A stretch of DNA of 55,834 nucleotides from Deltaproteobacteria bacterium (GCA_011526585.1 WYBB01000235.1:1-55834), one strand, 5' to 3'. Counted from the stretch's first letter, positions 29,901 through 37,780 are shown. Program-made: numbers and translations. Notes: generated from the letters alone by a model not told the origin.

Positions 29901-32010
29901 GGTCTATCGATCGACCGTCCTCGGCGAGGCCGCCTGCGCCGCGGGTGACCCGGCCGCGCGCGCGGTCGTCGCGATCGGCGCGAGCACCGCCTGGAGCGTC
30001 GACTTCTCGCTCGCGCCCTGGCTCGATCAGACCTCGTCCTTCTTCGGACGGGTCGTCGACGCCGCGGGCAACACCTCGCCGTGTGTGCTGCTCACCGAGC
30101 ACACCCACGACGGCCAGCCGCCCGCACCACCGTCGATGACCCAGGCGCAGCGCGACGCGCTCGCGGCGCAGCAGGGTGAGGCCCCGCAGATCCGCGTCTG
30201 CGCGGAGACCGGCAGCGCGGTCACCCTGCACGGCGACGCGGCGTGCGGCACCCCGAGCTTCAGCGCCAGCGTGATCGGCACCGGCGCCTGCGGGGCGGGC
30301 GCCGCCGAGTATCAGGCGACGCTCAGCGTGAGCGGCAACTCGCTCACGATCTACGGGCGGGCGCGCGACGCGGCCGACAACGCCTCGAGCTGCGCACAGC
30401 TCGCGACCTACCTCGCCGATACGACACCCCCGGCCGCGCCCGTGCTCACGGCCAGCGTCAGCTCGTGGACCCTCAAGCCCCAGGAGGTGCGCTTCGAGGT
30501 GACGTGGAGCACCCCGGAGCCCACGGGGCTCGTGCGCCTCTACAGCGCGGACGACGCCACGCCTTGTGCCGGCGCGCCGGTGGCCGAGGTCGCGGTCGGC
30601 GCCGGCCCGGTCGAGCTCGTCGCGCTCGGCGACACGGAGTGGTGGCTCAGCGGGCGGGTCGTCGACGCGGCCGGCAACGTCGGGGCCTGCTCGAGCCCCC
30701 GGCACCTCGCCGGCCAGGGCTGGCTCGACGTCAAGAACAGCGCGGGCTCACCGGTCTTCGACGTGCCGGTCGCGATCCACATGCCCGATGGCAGCCTCGC
30801 CGGCGAGACGGTGACCCAGGACGTCGCTGGCGCCGCGCGCGCGACCGTGTGGGTCTTCGAGGGCGTGATGGCCACCGGGCGCCTCACCACGTCGAGCCAG
30901 TTCGCGCTGACCGAGACCCTCTTTTCCGCCGAGCTCGAGCCAGGGCTCGTCGTGAGCTACCAATCCCCGCAGTTCTTCCTGAGCGAGCCCAGCTACCTCT
31001 ACTTCGACGTCGAGGGCGAGGTGCCCGCCAACACCGCCACGGTCGTGCTCACGGTCGGGTGCGCCGGGGTCGAGCGCGACGCGGCGGCGACGCAGCCCTG
31101 GTCGCTCCAGATGTGGCGCTTCTCCTGCGCCAACCTCGGCGAGCCGATCGATCTCATCGTCTGGGCGATCGACGACGCGGGCGCGCCGATCGCCTATGCG
31201 CCCCTGCCCGGCGTCGTGCCGACGTCGACGACGACGACGGTGCAGCTGCCGCCGGCGGCGCAGTGGTCGACCGACATGTTCGCCTTCTCCCTCGATGTCG
31301 ACAACGCCACGACCGAAGACGTGCAGCTCGACGCGAGCGTGACGACCTTCACCGCCCTCGGGCAAGGCTACAGACACCGGGCCTCCGGCTTTCGCGATCC
31401 GATCCTGCTCGAACCGGACGCCGCGGCGACCCTCGACGCCTGGCTCCCGCCGGGCTTCGCCAGCGGCGCGAACCACACGCTCGGGGCGCGGGTGGACTAC
31501 GACACGGGCGCCTACGCGAGCGTGGATGTGCGCATTCAAGAGCTCGCGCCCGTCGGCGACCAGCGCGTCGTGCTCGGCGTCGACCCCCTCAGGAGTTTCT
31601 ACGAGCTGTCGGCGCCCTTCACGAGCGGCGCCGATCCCATCTTGAGCTTCGACCCGGTCGAGGCTCCGCGCGCGGCGCTCGTGCGTGTCGCAGGCAGGTG
31701 GTGGCGCGAGGGTCCGACCGAAGAGCGCACCGTCTGGAACGTCCTCTTCGACGGCAGTGCCGGCGTCACGAGCTTCGAGTTCCCGGAGCTCCCCGAGGCC
31801 TGGGCCGTCGCGAGGCCCGCGGCCTATCTCATCCAGGAGGGCGTCGGGATGAGCTTCACCGCCATCGACGCCGACGGCTGGCGAACCTATCGCGAGGTCG
31901 TCGAGGGACTCGGCGACGGGCTCTTCATCTCCGATCCGTCCATCGCCATCCTGCCCACCGAGCACACGTTCGAATACCTGCATCTCGAGGCCGAGACCAA
32001 CAGCCCCTGA
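26983..32010 (+). CDS. Giant surface lipoprotein with MopE-like and Ig-like repeats
   Basis: A 1675-residue predicted lipoprotein; signal sequence ends MAGCPD. Residues 25-250 hold a disulfide-rich segment (CSDDGDCASGFCGGGVC), TSP3-like acidic calcium motifs (DSDADAIPD, DGDGLGDACD) and a MopE-type motif CDGLDNDCDGETDEG. About ten Ig-like repeats of ~100 residues follow (about 250-1240), marked by a recurring AGNASxC and a hinge of the form DxxAPxAP. The last ~430 residues are non-repetitive beta sequence. Repeats of this kind form long extracellular rods. It is likely a secreted or surface adhesin-like protein; the ligand is unknown. Start at 26983 begins the signal peptide; the frame extends far upstream but has no coding character there. 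Confidence 0.85.
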   Translation: MTIAFRAAGGLLALCVTMAGCPDASKKPLGDVCSDDGDCASGFCGGGVCLDPDGDEDGDTLTNRFEREIGSGPSDPDSDADAIPDRDEVGSDLAVVDSDGDGRPDIVESLVADADGDCIPDQLDAQDDVPDADRAVMVPRTCLLVGVCDAGRGALDVRCDDSGPSCVYDAVPGWEAEESTCDGLDNDCDGETDEGQPDLDADGIADCVDADRDGDVIDDEVDVCPATADPDQHDGDGDGLGDACDPPNDPSLSATDPVSPAATRSLRVAGTADPGAAVTIAADAACASPLGEGDADESGAFAIAITLPDELADGPIALFAVAENMADLASACVGGLDYTLDTTAPAVAVFVASAPPSPASDPSPRLSGTAEADAEVTLFSDAACDALLVTTAADAAGAFSAAIDVAANAVTEVFAVVTDRAGNASPCAPLTSYRHDDIAPAPPTGVLTPASPSNGPTTIAVGGCVEAGAEVLVYFDASCAGDAVATQPVAAGAFCESGVGYAHGIEVPADRATPVAIAARDAVGLTSACVDLGDYVHDSVAPGAPTFDTIEPGPIGTTRDVTVHLTAEPASVVELFATACEDAPLGTATADDQGAVTIAVSVAANATTTLSARAIDLAGNASACVELVVYTHDDIAPEAPSLDAILPGLVGASLVVTLVGAAEAGATIVVHAAAACDGEPFGEAAVDPDGAWQVEGLVAANTTTTFSARVIDAAENASACETFALAYRHDDLAPDAPIARFDPLSPSSDPSPDLVVCAAPGDAVVLYADASCETVVVEDDAAPADADALLAACATGGGVRFPAVAVAANASTSLWVIARDTAGNASACGAVGAYRHDDLPPDPPALTALEPGPVGATAPTLEGTGEAGASLALHGAAGCSGAALVELVVDAPGTWSASPTVGEGAHTFYGVLRDAAGNTSSCVSLASYTRDSTPPVAPAFSGKTPPSSPSSATTLQIRGTVDAAELNRGSQVEVYRSTVLGEAACAAGDPAARAVVAIGASTAWSVDFSLAPWLDQTSSFFGRVVDAAGNTSPCVLLTEHTHDGQPPAPPSMTQAQRDALAAQQGEAPQIRVCAETGSAVTLHGDAACGTPSFSASVIGTGACGAGAAEYQATLSVSGNSLTIYGRARDAADNASSCAQLATYLADTTPPAAPVLTASVSSWTLKPQEVRFEVTWSTPEPTGLVRLYSADDATPCAGAPVAEVAVGAGPVELVALGDTEWWLSGRVVDAAGNVGACSSPRHLAGQGWLDVKNSAGSPVFDVPVAIHMPDGSLAGETVTQDVAGAARATVWVFEGVMATGRLTTSSQFALTETLFSAELEPGLVVSYQSPQFFLSEPSYLYFDVEGEVPANTATVVLTVGCAGVERDAAATQPWSLQMWRFSCANLGEPIDLIVWAIDDAGAPIAYAPLPGVVPTSTTTTVQLPPAAQWSTDMFAFSLDVDNATTEDVQLDASVTTFTALGQGYRHRASGFRDPILLEPDAAATLDAWLPPGFASGANHTLGARVDYDTGAYASVDVRIQELAPVGDQRVVLGVDPLRSFYELSAPFTSGADPILSFDPVEAPRAALVRVAGRWWREGPTEERTVWNVLFDGSAGVTSFEFPELPEAWAVARPAAYLIQEGVGMSFTAIDADGWRTYREVVEGLGDGLFISDPSIAILPTEHTFEYLHLEAETNSP

Positions 32011-32111
32011 GTACAGCTCCCCGCAAAAAGAACGCCGCGCGATCGCGATCGCGCACCGGGCGCTCCGCATGGGCTGGAGAGGTCCCGGCCGGCGCCCCCG
32101 CTCCGGGCGGG

Positions 32112-32129
32112 CCTGAAGGCTTCTTCAGG
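32112..32129. other. Short perfect hairpin in the 250-bp gap before 32260
   Basis: CCTGAAG and CTTCAGG with a 4-nt loop. No U-tract follows. The region from 32011 to 32259 has no gene I can support. Besides this hairpin it contains a TTGACG at 32145-32150 without a usable -10. Confidence 0.3.
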
Positions 32130-32259
32130 TCGTCTGAACACGTCTTGACGGCGCACTCCGAATGCCTTGCAGGCGCTGACGTCGGGCCCGGGCAGCTCGG
32201 CCGTGGCCACGCCCGGCCGGCTCGCAATGTAAAGCAGGACCCCACGACAGGAGCTCGAC

Positions 32260-32700
32260 ATGAAGCAGGCACGCATCATCATCATGGCCCTCGGGCTGAG
32301 CCTCGCCGGCGCCTCGTTCGCGACCGGCGCCTTCGCCGACGACGACTGGCGCGACGGGCGCGGCGACCGCGACGGCTGGCGCGACCGCGACGATCGGCGT
32401 GACCGCGACGGCGATCGCCGCGACCGGGGTGATCGCTGGGAGCGCGGCGAACGCTGGGGGCACCAGGTGCCCGTGCGCTTCGTCAACGAGCGGCGCCAGG
32501 CGGTGACCCTCTTCCTCAACGGCCACTACATCGGCCGCGTCGCGCCATTGTCGCGCGAGCGGATCTGGCTGCCCGCCGGACACCACGTCGTGACCTACAA
32601 GGTCGGCTGGCGCGATCGCTATCACCAGATGAGCGTCAGCGCCTTCCCCGGTCAGCGGAACCGCGTGGTCATCGAAGGACGGCGTGGCTGGCGCTGGTGA
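32260..32700 (+). CDS. Secreted protein with Arg/Asp-rich repeats and a PEGA-like C-terminus
   Basis: A 146-residue protein. The signal peptide ends FADDD (about residue 27). Residues 28-68 are almost entirely Asp, Arg, Gly and Trp (WRDGRGDRDGWRDRD), a mixed-charge, probably disordered segment. Residues 70-146 look like one small beta domain similar to a PEGA module (VRFVNERRQAVTLFLNGHYIG). An AGGAGCTC ribosome-binding element precedes the ATG. It may be a small envelope or stress protein. The function is not assignable. Confidence 0.72.
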   Translation: MKQARIIIMALGLSLAGASFATGAFADDDWRDGRGDRDGWRDRDDRRDRDGDRRDRGDRWERGERWGHQVPVRFVNERRQAVTLFLNGHYIGRVAPLSRERIWLPAGHHVVTYKVGWRDRYHQMSVSAFPGQRNRVVIEGRRGWRW

Positions 32701-32720
32701 GTGTGATGAAACCCTGGCGT

Positions 32721-32743
32721 GACGCGAGTCGTGGACTCGCGTC
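32721..32743. promoter_or_regulatory. Perfect 10-bp inverted repeat with 3-nt loop
   Basis: GACGCGAGTC and GACTCGCGTC flank GTG. No T-tract follows on the plus strand. It lies between the 32260 gene and the sigma-54 activator, so either a terminator-like stem or an operator is possible. Confidence 0.4.
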
Positions 32744-32750
32744 GGGCCGT

Positions 32751-32765
32751 GTTCCATATTGGAAC
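32751..32765. promoter_or_regulatory. Palindrome GTTCCA-TAT-TGGAAC at the start of the sigma-54 activator gene
   Basis: A perfect 15-bp palindrome just before the GTG start at 32768. Its position over the leader suggests autoregulation by a dimeric protein. No second copy was found near the downstream sigma-54 promoter. Confidence 0.45.
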
Positions 32766-32767
32766 CG

Positions 32768-33754
32768 GTGGAACGCCGAATCACCGAGAGCGAGACCTGC
32801 GAGGTCTGCGGCCTGACCCCGATCGTCGGAGCGCTCCGGCGCACGATGCGCATCGGGGCCGAGAGCGCGGCGATGCAGGACGTCTTGCGCCGCGCCGGTC
32901 GCTTCGCGCGCGCCGACGCGCCGGTCGTGATCCGCGGCGAGAGCGGCACCGGCAAGGAGGTCGTCGCCCGCGCCCTGCACGCGTCCAGCCCGCGCGCCGA
33001 CGGGCCCTTCGTCGCGGTCAACGTCGCCGCGCTGCCGGCCGAGCTGCTCGAGTCCGAGCTCTTCGGTCACGCGCGCGGCGCCTTCACCGGCGCGCACCAG
33101 ACCCACAAGGGGCTCTTCGAGTCGGCCGCCGGCGGCACGCTCTTCCTCGACGAGATCGGCGAGCTGCCGGCCTCCCTCCAGGCCAAGCTCCTGCGCGCCC
33201 TCCAGGACGGCGAGGTGCGCCGCGTCGGCGAGACGCGCGCCTTCTCGGTCGACGCGCGCATCGTCTGCGCGACCCACCGCGACCTCGCCGAGCTCGTGCA
33301 GCGCGGCGAGTTCCGCGAGGACCTCTTCTATCGCATCAGCGTGCTGACGCTGGTCGTGCCGCCGCTGCGCGAGCGCAAGGACGACATCCTGCCACTGGCG
33401 CGCGAGATCCTGCGCGTCGACGGTGCGCCCTCGCACACCCTGAACCGCGACACCGAGCGCGTGCTGCTCGCGCACGCCTGGCCGGGCAACGTGCGCGAGC
33501 TCGAAAATGCGATGCGCCACGGCATGGCGCTGGCCTCCGGCGGGGTGATCACGCCCGTCGATCTGCCCACCCACCTGGTCGTGCTAAATGGCACACCGCC
33601 GCCGAGCGGCGTGCGCATGTGCACGCTGGCCGAGATGGAGCGCGAGCACGTGCTCGGCGTGCTCGGCGCTTGCGACGGCTCGGTGGTCGAGGCGGCGCGC
33701 GTCTTGGGTATTGGTCGTAACACCTTGTGGCGAAAGCTGAAACAGCTCGACTGA
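32768..33754 (+). CDS. Sigma-54-dependent activator of the ric-nirK operon (NorR-like role)
   Basis: A 328-residue enhancer-binding protein with almost no sensory domain: about 25 residues including CEVCG precede the AAA+ core. Walker A GESGTGKE, GAFTGA, Walker B LFLDEIGEL and the arginine region are intact. The Fis-type HTH at the C-terminus reads SVVEAARVLGIGRNTLWRKL. GTG at 32768 is preferred to a TTG at 32759 that overlaps a palindrome. Its gene is 91 bp from ric and directly abuts that operon's sigma-54 promoter, so it likely activates it, as NorR does for NO detoxification genes. A CxxC that could bind metal or respond to NO is an inference. Confidence 0.88.
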   Translation: MERRITESETCEVCGLTPIVGALRRTMRIGAESAAMQDVLRRAGRFARADAPVVIRGESGTGKEVVARALHASSPRADGPFVAVNVAALPAELLESELFGHARGAFTGAHQTHKGLFESAAGGTLFLDEIGELPASLQAKLLRALQDGEVRRVGETRAFSVDARIVCATHRDLAELVQRGEFREDLFYRISVLTLVVPPLRERKDDILPLAREILRVDGAPSHTLNRDTERVLLAHAWPGNVRELENAMRHGMALASGGVITPVDLPTHLVVLNGTPPPSGVRMCTLAEMEREHVLGVLGACDGSVVEAARVLGIGRNTLWRKLKQLD

Positions 33755-33760
33755 GCGTTT

Positions 33761-33775
33761 TGGCGCGGCGCGTGC
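33761..33775 (+). promoter_or_regulatory. Sigma-54 promoter of the ric-nirK-nirV operon
   Basis: TGGCGCGGCGCGTGC followed by AAA fits TGGCAC-N5-TTGC with two mismatches and exact GG-N10-GC spacing. It starts 6 bp after the activator stop codon; transcription would begin near 33787. An 11-bp palindrome GACCGACGGTC (33801-33811) lies in the leader. Confidence 0.65.
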
Positions 33776-33845
33776 AAAGAGCACGTGTTACCACGACGTT
33801 GACCGACGGTCGGCGTCTACAACCTCGTCCTCGGAGCCGTGCCGC

Positions 33846-34505
33846 ATGTCGATCTCGATCCATCCCGAGTCCACCGTCGCCAGCGTGCTCGACGCGCACC
33901 CGATCGCGGCGCGCGTCTTCGCGCGGCATCGCATCGACTTCTGCTGCCGCGGGCAGCGCCCGATCGCCGAGGCCGCCGCGCAGGTCGGCGTGCCGCTCGA
34001 TCACCTGCTCGGCGAGATCGTCGGCGCCGCCGCCCAGCCGCCCGCGGTGCCGGTCGGGATCTCCACCGCCGATCTCATCGCCCACATCGTCGCCCGCCAC
34101 CACCGCCCGCTCGACGAGGAGCTGCCGCGCCTGGGCGCGCTCGCCGCCAAGGTCGCGCGCGTGCACGGCGGCCGCACCAACCTCGCCATCCAGGAGCACT
34201 TCGAGGCGCTGCGCGACGACCTGGTGCCGCACATGGACAAGGAAGAGCGCGTGCTCTTCCCGATGCTCATCGCCAACGATCGCCGCGCGGTCATGCCGAT
34301 CCGCGTGATGCACGAGGAGCACGATCTCGTCGGCGAGATCCTGCGCTCGCTGCGCGCGCTGAGCGACGACTTCACCCCGCCGCCCGAGGCGTGCGGAAGC
34401 TGGCGTGCCCTCTGGGGTGGGCTCGAGGCGCTCGAGGCCGATCTGCACCAGCACATCCACCTCGAGAACAACGTGCTCTTCCCGCGCGCGACCCGCCTGC
34501 CGTAG
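33846..34505 (+). CDS. ric: Iron-sulfur cluster repair di-iron protein (RIC/YtfE/ScdA)
   Basis: A 219-residue protein of the RIC family, which repairs Fe-S clusters damaged by nitric oxide or peroxide. The N-terminal ScdA_N domain (about 1-65) has RIDFCCRGQR. The hemerythrin-like domain follows with metal-binding His/Glu: HHRPLDEEL, EHFE, PHMDKEERVLFP, MHEEHD and HQHIHLENNVLFP. GGAG at 33833-33836 is 9 nt before the ATG. Sitting first behind the sigma-54 promoter and before nirK, it would protect the cell from NO made by nitrite reduction. Confidence 0.93.
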   Translation: MSISIHPESTVASVLDAHPIAARVFARHRIDFCCRGQRPIAEAAAQVGVPLDHLLGEIVGAAAQPPAVPVGISTADLIAHIVARHHRPLDEELPRLGALAAKVARVHGGRTNLAIQEHFEALRDDLVPHMDKEERVLFPMLIANDRRAVMPIRVMHEEHDLVGEILRSLRALSDDFTPPPEACGSWRALWGGLEALEADLHQHIHLENNVLFPRATRLP

Positions 34506-34582
34506 ACTCGGGCCACTCCGTCCCCAAACCCCCACGGGCGCGCCCGCCGTCGCGCGCGCGCGCCCATCATAGAAGGATCGTC

Positions 34583-36454
34583 ATGACCATGCGCTCCCAC
34601 CTCTCCGTCGCCACCGCGGCCTTGCTCGCCCTCGCCTTCGTCGCTTGCGACGACGCCCCCAGGGACTGGCCTCCACCCCAGGCCGTGACCCTCGACGCCT
34701 ACGGCTCGGGCGTGCCCGCGGTCATGGTCGACCCCGCGGCGACCGGCGAGGCGCTCTTCGCCAAGATGTGCGTCAGCTGTCACACCGTCGGCGGCGGACC
34801 GCGCGTCGGGCCCGACCTCGCCGGCGTCATGGCGCGCCGCGATCACGACTGGCTACGGCGCTGGATGAAGGACCCGATCGGCATGGCCCAGACCGATCCG
34901 ATCGGCAAGGAGCTGCTCGCCAAGTGGAACAACGTGCAGATGCCGCCGCAGGGCCTCACCGAGCGCGAGCTCGACGACCTCTTCGCCTACCTCGGCAAGC
35001 CGCTCGCAGGCGGTGAAGGCGGCGACAGCGCCACCTTCGGCGCCGGCCCTGGAGGCGGCGGGCCGACCGCCGTGCCCGATCCCGCGACCCTCGACGTCTT
35101 CGACGCCGAGCTCACCGCGCCGCCGCTCGTGCCCAAGCCGACCGGCCGCAGCGCGCCCGCCAAGGTCGTCGTGCACCTCGAGGTGCGCGAGGTGGTCATG
35201 CCGATCTCCGAGGGCGTCGACTACACCTTCTGGACCTTCGGCGGCACCGTGCCCGGCAGCTTCATCCGCGTGCGCGCCGGCGACACCGTCGAGTTCCACC
35301 TCGCCAACCACCCCGACAGCAAGATGCCGCACAACATCGACCTGCACGCGGTCACCGGCCCGGGCGGCGGCGCGGCGAGCTCCTTCACCGCGCCCGGCCA
35401 CGCCTCGCGCTTCACCTTCCGCGCGCTCAACCCCGGCCTCTACGTCTACCACTGCGCCACCGCGCCGGTCGGCATGCACGTCGCCAACGGCATGTACGGC
35501 CTCATCTTCGTCGAGCCCGAGCAGGCGCTGCCGCCGGTCGACCGCGAGTACTACGTGATGCAGGGCGACTTCTACACGGTCGGCAAGTACCGCGAGAAGG
35601 GCCTGCAGCCCTTCGACATGCAGAAGGCGATCGAGGAGAACGCGACCTACGTGCTCTTGAACGGCTCGGAGGGCGCGCTGGTCGGCGACAAGGCGATCAC
35701 CGCCAAGGTCGGCGAGACCGTGCGCCTCTACGTCGGCAACGGCGGCCCCAACCTGGTGTCGAGCTTCCACGTCATCGGCGAGATCTTCGACAAGGTCTGG
35801 GTCGAGGGCGGCTCGCGCTATCAGGAGAACGTGCAGACGACGCTCGTGCCCGCCGGCGGCTCGGCCATCGTCGACTTCAAGGTCGACGTGCCCGGCACCT
35901 ACGTCCTGGTCGACCACGCGCTCTTCCGCGCCTTCAACAAGGGCGCGCTCGGCATGCTCAGGGTCGATGGCCCCGAGGACGTCGCGATCTATTCCGGTAA
36001 AGAGGTCGACGAGATCTACCTCGCCGACAAGGTGGTCGCGCCTTCGGGCGCCGTCGCCAAGGCGGCCGAGGCGGCCAAGAACGGCACGCTCACGCGCGAG
36101 CTCCAGGTCGCCGCCGGCAAGGTCCTCTACAACGGAACCTGCTCGGCCTGCCACCAGCAGCACGGCAAAGGCGTGCCCGGCGTCTTCCCGCCGCTGGCCG
36201 GCTCGGACTACCTGCTCACCGACAAGAACCGCGCGATCGCCATCGTGCTCAACGGCCTCTCCGGCCCGATCACCGTCAACGGTCAGGACTACAACTCGGT
36301 GATGGCGCCCTTGTCCCAGCTCAACGACGACGAGGTCGCGCACATCCTGACCTACGTCATGAGCTCGATGGGCAACAACGGCCCGCGCGTCCTGCCCGAG
36401 GAGGTCGCCAAGGTGCGCGCGACCACGCCGCGCCCGGCCGGCGCCGCGGAGTGA
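34583..36454 (+). CDS. nirK: Copper nitrite reductase with N- and C-terminal cytochrome c domains (AniA-type NirK)
   Basis: A 623-residue predicted lipoprotein (lipobox FVAC, cysteine about residue 22). The N-terminal cytochrome c has CVSCH at 63-67. The NirK core (about 165-500) keeps all copper ligands: MPHNIDLHA, YHCATAPVGMHVANGM (AniA-like short linker) and SSFHVIGEIFDKVW. A long AniA-like block precedes LVDHALFRAFNKG. A second cytochrome c with CSACH at 520-524 ends it. It reduces nitrite to NO in the periplasm; the fused haems likely feed electrons to the type-1 copper. N-terminal and C-terminal single fusions are known in the family; a protein with both is uncommon. ATG at 34583 follows GAAGGAT. 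Confidence 0.93.
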   Translation: MTMRSHLSVATAALLALAFVACDDAPRDWPPPQAVTLDAYGSGVPAVMVDPAATGEALFAKMCVSCHTVGGGPRVGPDLAGVMARRDHDWLRRWMKDPIGMAQTDPIGKELLAKWNNVQMPPQGLTERELDDLFAYLGKPLAGGEGGDSATFGAGPGGGGPTAVPDPATLDVFDAELTAPPLVPKPTGRSAPAKVVVHLEVREVVMPISEGVDYTFWTFGGTVPGSFIRVRAGDTVEFHLANHPDSKMPHNIDLHAVTGPGGGAASSFTAPGHASRFTFRALNPGLYVYHCATAPVGMHVANGMYGLIFVEPEQALPPVDREYYVMQGDFYTVGKYREKGLQPFDMQKAIEENATYVLLNGSEGALVGDKAITAKVGETVRLYVGNGGPNLVSSFHVIGEIFDKVWVEGGSRYQENVQTTLVPAGGSAIVDFKVDVPGTYVLVDHALFRAFNKGALGMLRVDGPEDVAIYSGKEVDEIYLADKVVAPSGAVAKAAEAAKNGTLTRELQVAAGKVLYNGTCSACHQQHGKGVPGVFPPLAGSDYLLTDKNRAIAIVLNGLSGPITVNGQDYNSVMAPLSQLNDDEVAHILTYVMSSMGNNGPRVLPEEVAKVRATTPRPAGAAE

Positions 36455-36496
36455 CCTTCCCGCTCTGCCACCTCCCGACCTGCTGGAGCTGACGCG

Positions 36497-37780
36497 ATGA
36501 TCACGCTCGGTCCGACCCTCCTGCTCGCGCTCGTCATTCCCGTGCCCGACGGCATGCACGAGGTCGGACCGGGCGCACTTACCCTGGCGTATCCGGTGCC
36601 CGGCGAAGCGGATGTCGTCGAGGTGCCGCGCTTCTTCCTCGACGAGCGCCCGGTCTCCAACGCCGAGATGCTGGCCTTCGTCACCGCCAACCCCGCCTGG
36701 CAGCGCGAGCAGGTGCCGGGCACGCTCGCCGACGAGCGCTACCTCGCGCACTGGGCCGGACCGCTCGAGCTCGGCGATCCCGGCCTGAACAACCGGCCCG
36801 AGCAGCCGGTCACCCACGTGAGCTGGTTTGCCGCCCGCGCCTATTGCCGCTCGGTCGGCAAGCGCCTGCCGACCGAGCGCGAGTGGGAGCTCGCCGCCTC
36901 GGCCGACGAGCGGCGCAAGGACGCGCGCGCCGATCCGGCCTTCCAGCGCCGCATCCTCGACTGGTACGGCCAGACGCGCGTGAGCGCCATGCCCGCGGCC
37001 GGCAGCGGCGCCGCCAACGCCTGGGGGGTCCGCGACCTGCACGGGCTCGTCTGGGAGTGGGTGCACGACTTCAACGCGACGCTCGTCACCGGCGACGACC
37101 GCGATCGCGGTACCGGCGACGGCGCGCAGTTCTGTGGCGCCGGCGCGGTCGGCGCGCAGGACGTCGCCGACTATGCGACCTTCATGCGCTTCGCCTTCCG
37201 CAGCTCGCTCGGGGCGCGCTACACGACGAAGAACCTCGGCTTCCGGTGCGCCGCCGACGTCTACCCCGGCGCGAGCACCGCGGCGACGAGCGGCGGGCGG
37301 GTCGCCGGGCTCGCGCTCGAGCTCGAGGACCAGGCCGGCGAGCGCGTGACCTCCGAGGCGTTCGTGCACGACGGGCCGCTGGTCGTCTCGATGTTCTACG
37401 CCTCGTGCAGCTACGCGTGCCCGACGCTCATCCGCGACCTGGTCGCGATCGACCGCGCGCTCTCACCCGATGCGCGCGCGCGCACGCGCTACCTGCTCGT
37501 CACCTTCGATCCGGTCGTCGACACGCCCGAGCGGCTCAGCCGCCTCATGGCCGCGCACGGCTTGTCGGCCGATCGCTGGACCTTCGCGCGCACGCTCGAC
37601 GACGATCGCACGCGCGAGCTCGCCGCCGCGCTCGGCATCACCTACCGGCGCCTGCCCGACGGCAACTACAACCACACCTCGGTCATCCACGCGCTCGATC
37701 GCCAGGGCAACCCACGCGCGAAGATCGAGGGGCTCAAGCGCGACGCCAGCGCCTTCGTCAACGCGCTACAAGGTCTGTGA
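36497..37780 (+). CDS. nirV: NirV (FGE/SUMF1-like) fused to a SCO1-type copper chaperone
   Basis: A 427-residue protein. A hydrophobic N-terminus is followed by a SUMF1/formylglycine-generating-enzyme fold (about 25-255; VTHVSWFAARAYC, RLPTEREWELAA, GLVWEW, NLGFRCA). In my alignment the two catalytic cysteines of true FGE are replaced, so it should not oxidise cysteine. The C-terminal part (about 265-427) is a SCO/SenC thioredoxin fold with the copper-binding CSYAC (304-308) and a His in NHTSVIHALD. NirV genes often neighbour nirK, and SCO proteins load copper. Fusing them next to nirK points to a dedicated NirK metallation or assembly factor. It starts 42 bp after nirK and overlaps the convergent ABC1 gene by 15 bp. 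Confidence 0.85.
   Translation: MITLGPTLLLALVIPVPDGMHEVGPGALTLAYPVPGEADVVEVPRFFLDERPVSNAEMLAFVTANPAWQREQVPGTLADERYLAHWAGPLELGDPGLNNRPEQPVTHVSWFAARAYCRSVGKRLPTEREWELAASADERRKDARADPAFQRRILDWYGQTRVSAMPAAGSGAANAWGVRDLHGLVWEWVHDFNATLVTGDDRDRGTGDGAQFCGAGAVGAQDVADYATFMRFAFRSSLGARYTTKNLGFRCAADVYPGASTAATSGGRVAGLALELEDQAGERVTSEAFVHDGPLVVSMFYASCSYACPTLIRDLVAIDRALSPDARARTRYLLVTFDPVVDTPERLSRLMAAHGLSADRWTFARTLDDDRTRELAAALGITYRRLPDGNYNHTSVIHALDRQGNPRAKIEGLKRDASAFVNALQGL

Noticed and set aside
32759..32767. TTG start for the sigma-54 activator
   Set aside because: It lies within a perfect palindrome and lacks a ribosome-binding site; GTG at 32768 fits better.
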